Below are positions 14,201 to 26,763 of a stretch of DNA of 64,000 bases, one piece after another (the first letter of the stretch is position 1; each line of letters starts with the position of its first letter). Below the pieces are notes generated by a model, which worked only from the letters and a program-made list of their open reading frames with translations, was not told the origin of the DNA and did not search any database. The DNA is taken from NCBI RefSeq assembly GCF_014633365.1, contig NC_068338.1, forward strand, positions 53,951,716 to 54,015,715. Reading direction: 5' to 3'. The translations under genes and the position numbers were made by a program. Source of the DNA: Diospyros lotus (Eukaryota > Streptophyta > Magnoliopsida > Ericales > Ebenaceae).

Positions 14201-17200
14201 CTGTAACACTAAGATTGGTTATGAAAGCTTGACTCGCATGGGTGCAATTTGGCATCCAAAATATTTCAGATTCCATGAACAAGGCGGTTATTGGAAGCAG
14301 TTCCAGAGCAGTTATTGGCCTTAGATCTAGCTCTTTTTGGATTTTCTCCATGGTTGTTGGTTACCAAACGCTCAAAGCTTCCATGGATAGATTTGAAAGG
14401 AAAGCGGATCAACCCATGATTATGATGGCCAAATGGTATCAGGTTAGTCTTCCAGTGGAACTACTTTCTAGGGAATATTCTAATCCAATTATTCAACAAA
14501 AGAAACCAGTTCCTGTAACAGTTGGAGATCCACTCTTGCTAGGAAATGATGTGGTTCATAGAACTCTGCAAGTCAATTTGCTAGAGGATTTTCCATTAAA
14601 GGAGAAGGATGAACAAATTCTAGAAGATAATGAGTTTCCATTGAAAGAAGATGAACAACCAGCCAAAGATATACAAGAAAGCTGGAAATCAACAGGGTTC
14701 AAGGTATGTGCGAACTACAACATTGAGATTGGTTATGAAAGCTTGAACTGCTTGGGTGCAGTTTGGCATCTAGAATGTTCCAGATGCTACACTTGCAATC
14801 AACCAATTTGTGATGATGAGTTTTCTATGTCTGAGACTGATCCTTATCATAAATCTTGCTACAAGGAGCTCTATCACCCAAAATGTGATGTCTGCAAGCA
14901 TTTTTACCAACAAATGCTCCTGGGTTAATTGAATATAGAGAGCATCCTATCTAGGTCCAGAGGTATTACCCTTTTCATGAATTTGATGAGACTCCTCATT
15001 GTTGTAGCTGTGAGTGAATGGAACCAAGGGAAACCAGATATGTTGCCCTAGAGGATGGTCAGAGGTTTTACCTAGAGTGTATTGACTTAGCAATAATGGA
15101 AACTCATGAATGTCAGCCCCTTCCTCTTGATATGCAAGAAATTTATGAAGAAATTGAAGTGGATGAATGGATGGCAGAAGAAAAGGACACTGCAGGGATT
15201 GGATGAAGAAAGCGTGGACAGTTACTGTGATTTCTTAGGGACAAGAAATCTTTTAAGGGGAAGGGAATGTCACTACCTAGATGAATTAGGAAATCATTAT
15301 TTTTTATTGTTAGATCCTTGATTTGACGGAGAGAATTCTCTCTGATCCAAAAGAGAATTTGTGGGAATAAGGGAGGAAATGTAGAAAAGGGAGAGAAATT
15401 ATAAAGGGGGAGAGAGAGAGAACGAGAAAATTAGGAGGGAAAATTCTGATTCCAATTATCAAATCATGCCTTCACAATGAGTTGGGCCGATCTCTTATAC
15501 GGCCTCAACTTGGAATTGGCGCCAAAAGGATTGCCAAGTCCCCTCTAGAATCAGTCAAGTTGCCTAACGGTCTACATACAACTTGCATTGCTTGAAACCT
15601 TCTACCAACAAGCTAAATCCCTCCAAAATTACAATTATAGCTATGAATAGCTACAAAGTAAAAGATAGCAACAATGTAAAAGGTTACAGCCTTGGTACGT
15701 GACATTTATTTAGTAGTTATATCTTTATTCAGTGTTATTTACAGTTATGTGTTAAGAGTAGTTAGGTGTAGTGGAGTAGCAGAAGTGGAAGTGATAACTG
15801 TTGTAACCACTATAAATAATTGTTGGATAGGTTTATATAAAGCTATAACCCACAGTGCTGATGAGGATATGTGAAGGAATATCAGGATTCTATTTCCTCC
15901 CTCAATTCTCTTATTCTCACCCTATTATTCTGTTTGTTTCCCCCTATTTTCTGTTTATTTCCCCCTCATTTCTCTTGATTTCCCCCTATTATTCTGTCTA
16001 TTTCTCCATCATTTCTTTCTATTTCTCCCTCTCATTCCATTCCATCTTCAAAGAAATCTGTAGTTAGGACTAGGGTCCTGACACCTTCCAAAGATACTTT
16101 CCAAGGAGCGTTTGCTAGATAGGGTAAAGTTCCTAATTTGACCCTCATCCATCAGGGAAAGACAAAACTCCTCCCAACTCACAAGGTGTATTCAGATTCA
16201 TCCCTATGCCCCTCCAAATCTAGAGGAATTCTCTTTGAAGTTTCTCCAATCTTTTAATAAAAGAAACAAGAATGCAGAAAAGCAAGAAAACATATATAAA
16301 GGAAGGGAAGATGGTACTGATAATGATAGTGAGCCTCCCCTTCTTTAGATAAGTACTCTCCTGTTTAACACTGTTGAGTTGTTAGCTGCTGCACTAGAAC
16401 CCTCCAGAATGACTTCCTAGCCAAATTAATATAACAGCACCACAGACCACGAATCACAAAGAACACACCTCAAGGTTCTCACCTACCTCTCCCTAGCATC
16501 TTAACAATGATGGCCATAATCAGAAAAATTCTCAACTACCTCTCCCTAGCATCTACAAAGATGGTCATCTTCAAAAAATGGAGATGCAAGATAAACACGG
16601 CCTTGTCTTCTTTGTACCGTTCTTTAATTATCAGCATAATATAAGAACTTTCAAAAAAAGGTCAACACTTTCCAAGGACAGACACAGCACAAAATAAGTC
16701 TAACATACACCACACTTTACACTAGAACATGCCTCCCTGTATGGGATTAGAAGTTGATCATAATAACTTTCATGCATGTTGCACCAGCCCAGTAGAATCC
16801 ACCTCAAAGTAGTGAGGACTCTTCAAAACTATGATTGCTAGATTGTAATATTTTCATTCATCATTCTGATAGGAATTTAGATGCCAACAATGAGCCTGAC
16901 TCCATATCCTTTGGAGCTCATACACAGAAGATCTACTCAGGTGGTGTCAAAATGTTATACTGGAAGCAGAAATATTTATTTTCTTATTAAATTTACAATA
17001 CAGCAGCTATACAAACCATTACAATCAACCTAACAAGAAATAAGGCATTTTTTTTTTTTGGAAAATGAAGCAACAAACAAACAAACCTGATGAAGCCTTG
17101 CAAATCGCTCAGAAAATAATCGCGTGAGTAAAGGAATTGCAACATCAATAGCTGCTCTCCCAATAAGTGCATAAGAGCTCAACCTTTCATCCATGGCTGC

Positions 17201-20200
17201 AAGTAGAACACATACCGATAGTTGAAATAAAAGAAAGATGTTCACCAAGCAGTGGGAGTGCTGACATAAAATGAAATTTAAAATACACCATAAGTGGTTG
17301 CTGACATAGATGAGTTGCATACTAGCAATAGAAGACTGCAGGTATTCGGATTCACTCTCATAAGTGGTTGCTGATGCAGAAGCCACTATAATATTAAACA
17401 ACGTCATAAGTCAGTATTGAATAAAATCATTCTCAGGCCAAGAAACATAATGTGAAGAATATCAGATTACCATTTAGTTCACATTCTACAATCAACACAA
17501 ATAAATTAGCTGCAGCACCAATCCCTTCTAGTGGAAGTATCGTGATCTGTCCAGTGTTATCCATTGGCTGCCAATAAAACGGTAGAAGTTCTTTAATTCA
17601 ATAGCTGGGATAGAACAAGCATTACAATAGCAATAGTTCATCCAAGGCAGTTATCAACCTAAGAAGCACGGACATGGGACACAACACGGTTGGGATACGT
17701 TAGTTAATAAACTAAAATTTTATATTTCTGGTGACATAATAAAATACCAAAATTATATTCTAAACTTGTAAATATCGAATTGGTGCAATGGGCACAACAC
17801 ACGGTTGGGATACGTTAGTTAATAAACTAAAATTTTATATTTCTAGTGACATAATAAAATACCAAAATTATATTCTAAACTTGTAAATATCGAATTGGTG
17901 CAATAGGCACAACACAGGCAGCAGTTGGCAGATGCACCCAGTCCAGCAGTCCGCACTTGCCATCGCCACAGTCCACCAGAGATACAGCTTCATGGTTCAC
18001 ACCACACCAGTCCACCAGCGACTCGAATGTAAATGAAGCAGGAGCTTGCTTCTCTTGTTCACATTCCAGACTTCCAGCTCCAACAACTGACAAATGATGT
18101 TAAATACAGCTTAAAGGAAGCTTCAATAAGGAGATTGAAGAATCAGATGAAGAACCCAGTCCAACAGTCGGTGGCGGTAATAAATTGGAATCGGATTCCA
18201 GTCAAACAGCCGGGAATGTGGTGTGTCCGACATGTATCGACGGCCTGTTGCCGTGTTGCTGCCTCATACACTGGCATGTCGACCTCTTTGTTGTGTCTGT
18301 GCTTTATAGGTTATCATATCACTCAAACTTCAACATACACCAGAAATTATCCACAATAATAAAGATTAAAAAGATTATGATTGGGGATTAGTAATTGTTG
18401 GACGATGAGATTGGGTGTTCAAGTTTAAAAAGGGAAGATAAGGTGGTTGGATAAGATAAAACTTCAAGATTTAAAAGATAAGGCAGCCTAGAAGATAAGA
18501 TAAAGCTCCAAGATTCAAGAGAAAGATACAGCTTGAAAGCAGAAGATAAATTCCATCATTTTGAATATTAGTTACTGTTATCTAAATTTGAATTTATTCC
18601 TATTTTCTAGAAGATAGAATAGATATTTTGTACTTGCATAAATACCTCTACTTGGATTCAATAATATTCAAGTAAGCTTTCAAGAATTCAGCTTATTTCA
18701 GTAATAATACATCAAGCCTTAATACCACTAGGTGGGGTCAGCTAATGACGGGATTAAAACCATAAACAAATACTTTATAAAGATATGGGCAAAATGAACA
18801 GACGAATTAACTGCTAGATTGCACAAATGTCGAATGACTACTAAACCATGTTAAAGGTCAAGGAAAAGCACCACTAGAAGTGAAGTCCAAGTATCTAACA
18901 AGATATCACGTGCCACCCAACTCCATGTCTCCTCTTCGCTGTAGTTAGCCATAAGGACTTTAATAACTTCACACATCAAGGACGACAACAAGCTAATAGT
19001 ACCAATTGGGCTGAAAATCAAGGCAAAAAGTCAGATCTGAACAGATTTATGTACGAAAACAATTGCAGAATAATCAAGAGATGTCGTACGGCATCATGTA
19101 ACTGACCTTACAGATTTCAAGAGTTTGTCAAACACAAGGGGTGTTGTTACAGTAGTTATGGCTAAGAGTGCACGGCAACCATCAAGCATCTCACTGAACA
19201 GAGGCAAATAACAGGTAAAGCACCAACTGAAGTAAGGACAAAAGATAGGAAGGGAGGGGGAGTGTCTAGGTGAGGCAACAGGAATATAACCTTTCACTTT
19301 TTCCACATTCAATCGCTTTTGAAACCACATCAGGAGGACTAATCCACTCTATAATTCCAGATAGCAATTGCAGAAGGTGCCGTTCTTGCATTTGTCCATT
19401 ATCTGTATTTGAAGTGCAAAAGACATTAACTAGAGAAGCAAAAGAAGATTCTCAACAGGCATTTACAAACTTCATAATTATTAACTAGAACCATAGAAAC
19501 AGTATAATCAAAGGCTGAATATTTAGTCAAAAGACTCTTAATGGTGTTATTTATTAGTATGCTCTATCCTAAAGAAATATGTAACATGTCGATAAACTAG
19601 CTAAGACGAGAAAGAAAACTCAATTGATTTGAACCAAGTAAATTGCATAAAAGACAAAACCCAAAAAAGTACTAGTAAATAAGAGAGCTATCAAGGAGAG
19701 ATGGAAGGAGTATTTGTCAAAGTTATTAAACAAGTGTTACATTGGGTATCTTAATAACTCTGACGAAAATAGGAATCACATGTTCTATTAGACGTATATG
19801 TCCAAACAAATAAAGCAAACATTGAAAAAGATGAAAAATGATAAAACAATTGGACTAGATAACATCCCGATGGAAATGGAAATGCATGGGAGAAAAGGGC
19901 ATTTTTTGGTTAACAAAATTATTTAATATGATCCTTAAATAAAATAGAACAACAAGCAGCACCTTAGTACCTATAAGAATAACGTTGATGTTTAAAGTTA
20001 TGGAAATTAAAGAGGAATCAAGCTAATGAGCCACACTATGAAACTTTGTAAGAGAGGGATTGAGAGAAGGCTAAGAAGAGAAACAAAAATGTCTCGGAAA
20101 ACCAATTTGGTTTCATACCTGATAGGTCAAAAATGGAAGCTATATACTTCTTGTTGAGGCACTTAATGGAAAGATATAGAGACAAATAAAAAGATTTACA

Positions 20201-23200
20201 TATGGTGACTAGGGGTGCAAATGAGCCAAGCCGTTCGGGCTCGGCTCGGTGTTCGACTCGATAAAAGTTCGTTCGTTAAAGTAAACGAGACAAACTTGAG
20301 CCTAACTTTGAAGCTCAATTTATTAACGAGCTGAGTTTGAGTTTAATAAAGTTTAGCTCATTAGTTCGCGAGTTGGCTCGAATAGCGGCTCATGAGCTGG
20401 ATCGATTATAAGCTCGTGAGCTGTCTCAAATAGAGGTTCACGAGCTAACTCGCTTATAGACTCGTCAACATCTTGTTAGTTGATATTGATAAAAATTATT
20501 ATTTTTTATGTTTTTATATATAGGATAATATCACTGAAATTCTACTGCCACATGAAACAAAACAAAGTATGTGATTCTTGAAAGTTTTCGATATGTTGGT
20601 ATTTTGTAGGTTGATATATGTGATTTGATATATAATTCTGATTATTGATTAATATTACAATTTCAAATTGCATGTTGATATTTGGAGTAGCTAATTTGAA
20701 GTTGAATTGAAAATATATTTGTTATGTTGTAATTTTGATTATGTTTGTATTTTGAAAATAACTAAACAAGTAATTGTCATGTAATAAACCTATTGTAACG
20801 GGGTAGCAGTGCAATTATCGGTAGTTAGGGGTAGAAAGGAAGCATTTGATATTAGCTAGCTATGAGGGTGGTACTAAATCAGTTGCAGCATTAGCAGCAT
20901 GTACATTCTCATGCATGTGGGCAGTTACAGCCCACTGAAGGATAAGGATCCAGCTATATATATGCTGAATCCTTTCCTACGGTTATGTATGGAAATTATC
21001 AGAGAATCTTGGATTCCATCTCTCTCTCTCTCTTTCTTTCTGTGCAGTTCTTATTGTTTTCTCATCTCACTGTGTAATCGGAAACCATTGTCCGCTTCGG
21101 GGAGCTGACAGTAATTTGATTATCTTTTTGTACGATAAATAATATTATACTTATTATAATTTGTGAAATTATTATTACTTAATTATTATCTTGATGTTAT
21201 ATTTATTGATTATCAGGTTGGATTCATTTAGATATATTTGTTGATTATCAAATTGATATTTATTTTTATTGTAGATCAGTTTATTAGGTTTTTTTAAATA
21301 AAACTTTGATATATTTCAGCCCAAACTCAAGTTAGGGCTCGCTTGAGCCTGAGCCTGAGCTCAAGTTCATGCTATGCTAATCGAGCTCGAGTTCGAGCCA
21401 AACTTCCAGGCTCGATTCAAACTTGAACTTGAGCTTGAGCCTGTGATAAAATTTATCGAGCTGGGCCGAGCTAAGCAAAGCTCGGCTCGGCTCGGCTCAT
21501 TTGCACCCCTAATGGTGACTACAAATATAAAAAGATATTATGACAAAATTCCTAGAGAAGTCTAATGAAAAGGTCTTAGAGAAGAAAGAGTCCTAATTAC
21601 ATATATACAAATTATTAAAGACATGTATCATCATCAACTACACTTTATCCTAACCAAGTTGGGGATGGTGGCATAGCATTCATGATATACTTAACTTCTA
21701 AAAGACACACTGATAATACAAATCAATGCAAAAGAATGTGGCAAAATTTAACATTGGATGCCCTTCCTGACGCAACCCTCTAGCAAGGGAATGACATAAA
21801 GTTTTAACACCACCTTAACAAGGAAAAGTCTCATGAGATGGCGCTAAATAAACCAAAATAATTCTAATTAACCTAATATACCCATACCAAACAAATCCAT
21901 TTCATTAATCCCAATGCAATTATAATGCAAGGACTCAATCCTAACAATATAGGCATGTGAAAAGAAAATAAAAACTAACCATTGAGGAGTAGGTAGAAGG
22001 AAATCATCTCCCTACCCCTCCTTTTATTGTATTTAATTGTTTAATTATTTGATCTGAGCAATAACTATAGGAGGAAATTATTCATACCAGATGGAAATAC
22101 ATATCCTGTCAACGAGCAGAATTGTACAATAAGTTTCCGAGCAGAGACTGCAATAGGACAATCAAGCCAGTAACTGTCACTTGGGCATTTGTGTCTAACT
22201 GCAGCATACAAGCTCAAAAGCCACTCAATGTGGCCGCTTGTTATTAGAACATCCCTCCAAGAAGGACCAGGCTACAGGCATTATCAGGGAAGAGTCAGAA
22301 AGAGGTTATAATGAGGTTAATGAATCAGAACAATGAATTCAGTTAGTGACATATAAGAAATATCTGGGCATTGGTCAATAGTGAGATTTCAAAGGTTCAC
22401 ATTTAATTGCCGCAATAAAGCCACTGCCCCAAACAAGTTCACCATCTAACTGGGATAATCTATTACTTCTTCAAGAAATCATTTCCTTTGTAATAGTCTT
22501 TCACAAAATATCAGGGAAATAGAAGGATGGGAGAATAGGTATGATGCATATGCTGACTTTTCTCATGTTCTTTCTAGTTATGCCACTCAAGATGCAGACT
22601 ACAGATTGTGGAGTAGTACGTATGTTACCTGCACCAAGATGCAATCAGACCTCTTGGCACCCTCATATTTAACATCTACTAGAAAAACATTTATGCCCTC
22701 TTTGGCGCCCTTAGCCTCTTCCGTATTGAGGTGGAAGTCCCAGTTCAGGATTTGTAGCATAAATCTCATGGCTGCCGCACATACATTGGCCTCAGAAATA
22801 GCAGAATCAGATTTCACAATTTTATCAGTGACACTAAGAGCTGCATCTTGAGACCAACAGTAGAAAGCCTGTGCATTAAAAAAAGATACAAACAGTGATA
22901 TAAAATTCTATGCCTTAGTAACCTTGATTGACAATGTTTCCTTTTTCCACTTGGGGGAAATGTTAAATTGATGGGGGGGGGGGAAAGCAGATTAAAGAAT
23001 CAGTTCATACTACAGAAGGGGACAAAAATAAAGGAACACACACAACCAGAGAGAGGGCATAGAAAAGGGAAACAAAATGCCAGAACAACTGCAGTGTCCT
23101 GCATTAGTCAGAGACACAACCTTACCCACCCCAATATGCAGCACAGCGGTCACTGCTATGTTTTACATATCAGATAATCAACTCATGCTATAGGGGGAAA

Positions 23201-26200
23201 AAAAAAAAACCGCAAATAGACGTAAAAAGGCCAACAGAATGCATGAGCCATCCGACATTCCGGGAAGAGTTAGAGAAAAACAGCCTTGTCCACCCCCATG
23301 TGCATCAGAGCAGTCACCACTGTGTTTTTAAATCTGTGACCCCCCAGGTGAGGAAACCTTATAGGCCTTCCCCATAGTATAAGAAAAGAATTTGAATGCA
23401 ACATAATAGACAAAATACAGAAGGATGACGGGAAACCTTCAAATAATCCTGCTCTAATGAATCTCGACACTGCTCATGAAACTCCCTAGGAAGGCCCATT
23501 GCAGTTGAAGTAGAGGGTGAAAATTCCGATACCTGAAAATGCATTATTAGTTACAAAGAAGTAGTTACACAAACAAATCATCATTATCATCAACAACTGC
23601 ACCTTATCCTAACCAAGTTAGGGTAGGTGGAATAGCATTCAAAATGTCAACTAACTTCTAAAAGTCAGATTGACAATACAAATTCATGCTTAAAGACAAA
23701 GTCGCAAAATTTTACAGCTGATGCCCTTCCTAACACAACTCTCTAGCAAGGGAATGATGAGATGAAGTTCCAACAGCATCTTCATATTGAAAAGTTTTGT
23801 GAGATGGCGGTGAATGAAAATGAATGATACGGTCATATTCCATCAACAGTTGATGTTGTGAAACCAACCCGTGCAACAATGAAAATGCGACTTCTAGTAA
23901 ACAGTTCCTACTCAAATAAAAAAACAACAATTATTCTGCAGGATCCATACCAATGATTCCAGGAAATTAATGCCACGATATTGCACATCCAGGCTATGGC
24001 CTCCACTAACAGCCTGTTTAACCTGCAAGTACAAATAGCCATTTTAACAGATGCTTAAAGAGCATTCAATAAATCTCACATAACAGTTAAGATCACAAGA
24101 AGTCAATACAAAATCTCCAGATTTAATCAAGAGTCCAAAGTTCTTGAGATGTCCCAAGAATATGACCAAAAAAATCAGTATCTAATGTCAGAAAAATTAA
24201 TTGAGCCATCACCATTAATGAAAAAATAGTTTCAGTAAGAGGCATAACAGGCACCTTGCTTCCATATCAGCACTGATGGCCAACTATACTGAAACTATAT
24301 TGGTCTAATTGGAAGGACCCCACTTAAATGTATAAAAGATTTTGATAGGATTTATAGCATTGGCAATTCATGAACAACAAAATTGAGATGCAATTGTTGA
24401 ATTGTTAACCATCTCATCTAAAAGCGCAAGTTGTTCAATAAAGAGTTAACTTTATCTTTTATGTTATCCTTTTTGCTCTCAACACACCCCCTCATGTGTG
24501 GCCAGCCTTCATTGCATAATTGGTCCAAACATTTGCAACTATTAAAATATTGGGTTAGCAATGAGACTTTAACTTAAGACATTTACTTGTTCTGATACCA
24601 TATTGAATAGTTAACCACCATCTCATCCAAAAACTTAACCTTTCAGATGGAATGGTGGCTAATAATTTAACAGTAATTTTGACTTTATTGTCATGGAAAA
24701 AAGCAGTAGAATGAAGTGTCATGAATCCCAAAATGGAGTTAAACAAAAGTCAGCAACTCATATAATCTCTTGAAAAAATTGTTCAAGATTGGGAATTTCA
24801 TTTCATACAACTTTTCTTGAGAGCTTGTTTAGATGTCTACTGGAAGCTATTTCAACAAACCTGTCTGGTATGCTTCAATAGATGCCTCTTGAAAGTTGTT
24901 CAAACAAATTGACATTCCCCCACAAAAAGCCTGAGTTTTTACCAGGTTGAATGTTCTACACTTACAGTCCAAAGGGACCTAAGCACTCGTCTATACGACA
25001 GAAAGATGTCCAAGAGTTCCATCACCACATAGAAAGAATACAAACCATACTGAGTCCTGTCGGAGTTGTTGATTACACTCAAAAGATTATTCCCATTATT
25101 ATTCACCAAGTGTGAGTAAAGAAGTTTTTCAAGTCAGGTCTAGTAGTCCCAAGGATGGCGTATGAAAGCAGTGTTCTTAAGAGCAGAGAGATGGCCTACT
25201 TAAAGGGTGTACTTCATAAATTCACAAATTCAAAAGGCATTATGAAATATAAACAACACACAAAGAACAGAAACAACCACAATAAAACTGATACCTGATA
25301 TAGGAAAGCCTCCTTCTCAGCAGCTGTGAAATCTAGCCTACATACAGAATATAAACATTGCATAATATATAGTTTTCAAATTCTTTAGTGGTTAACAAGG
25401 AGTTTCAAGGAACAATGAGTTAAAATTTCTGATTTATAGTAAAGATACAGCACATAGTGATCATTTGAAACAAATCCCTAGGAAAATTCACATCCAGACA
25501 TATATTTTTCAACATTTTACATTGAGACCCCATCTGGCACTAGCCTTTTTCTTTGTTTCTTAAAAAAAAAAAAGTTAGGCTAACTAGTTTCTGTATTTAT
25601 AATTTTTTTTAAAAAGAAAGCTTTTTGGACCAATTAGACCAAAAAAGGCACAAAAAGTTCAAAAAGTCAAATGCACAACAAATTTTACCTTTTTTGCTTT
25701 TCTTTTCTACAATAACAGAAGAGATTGTTGGCGGACGGCTGCTTCTTTCTTATTTGTGCTTCTTACCTATTTGTTCTTCTTTCCTAATTCAGTGCACACT
25801 GATATTATGCACAATCAGTGTAATTGATTTCCTTAGGTGCAATTTCCTTATTCGCTTGATTGCTTTGTTCATATTCAATTGTATATTCTTTTCCTTTTGT
25901 ATATATTTCCTAATGTAAACTAGAAATCATCTAATTAGGAAAATTCCTAATTAGACTAGGGAATGTTGCCTATTATGATAGGTGTGTGTGTTTATATATC
26001 AGCTGCGACTTTAGCCTCAATTTAATAAGGTTGGAGACTATTTTTTGTCCTTTTGACAAAGATAAAATATACTTCACATTTTTATGTAACTTTTATTCAT
26101 GAGATATTAAACTTCTTCCTGTTTTAGGGTTATTACTATCGTTTTTCAAATAGATACGACTAACAGAAATCTAAGTTTTTTAAGCAACTACCAAATACTT

Positions 26201-26732
26201 CATCGCAGCATAAATTAAGGCTGCTTTTTTCTACTGCTTCCATAGGCAGCTTTTTGTGAAAAAATATAGTGCTGTGTGGAGCCTTACTTCTCCATGGATG
26301 CCACTTTTTTGTTTCCATCATTATAATCTAAGCCAAAATCAATAACATTTAATCATCTCTATTACGCAAAGTCTCATAATTATTAACTTCAATTATAAAC
26401 TGTCAAACTATGGTTTCCACATCTTGTAGAAGAATAAAGTGTCATTCATCTTCAAAGAAGTTCCTTAATTAAAATTTTGAATTTATATAGATTATAATTA
26501 TCACTCCAGAAGATGAAAAGGGGAAGAAGAAATTCCTGTGATATTAGCTATCTGATGAATGAAAAAGCCTCAATATTTATCCATATATGCAGCATACTAT
26601 AAGTGGCACCTCACACTCCTCACTTTTCAAATTATTCTCCTCCATATACGCACTTCAACCAGAATTTCCAGCCTTTAGGATCCGTATCATATTTTTAATC
26701 AAAGATCAGACCCAACCCCACCTCCACACACC

Positions 26733-26763
<31 letters not shown>

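Larger units (their letters stand above)
13068..16083 (+). mobile_element. Non-autonomous LTR retrotransposon carrying a DA1-like gene fragment
   Basis: The element is bounded by a perfect 5-bp TSD, CCTTC, at 13063-13067 and 16084-16088. Both LTRs begin TGTCAC(A/T)ACC and end CAACA or TGACA. A tRNA-Met-type primer site follows the 5' LTR, and a purine tract (AAGGGGAAGGGAA) precedes the 3' LTR. There is no gag, protease, RT or integrase; instead the interior encodes UIM and LIM pieces of a DA1/DAR-type protein. Each LTR was later hit by a different solo LTR. It lies in XPO4 intron 15, in the orientation opposite to the gene. Confidence 0.9.
19675..21626 (+). mobile_element. LINE RT fragment, interrupted by a hAT-type element
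   Basis: Plus-strand decayed L1-type [16 protein letters not shown] near 19690-19730, [17 protein letters not shown] near 19830-19880, [19 protein letters not shown] near 20097-20155, then after the insertion YDKIPREV near 21538-21562 and IIKDMY near 21610-21628. Removing 20210-21511 plus one TSD copy rejoins the LINE reading at the expected place. Numerous stops; not functional. Confidence 0.82.

Noticed and set aside
18033..18359. 108-codon plus-strand ORF in XPO4 intron 12
   Set aside because: No conserved motif; lies between a tandem duplication and a solo LTR and looks like unassigned repeat DNA.
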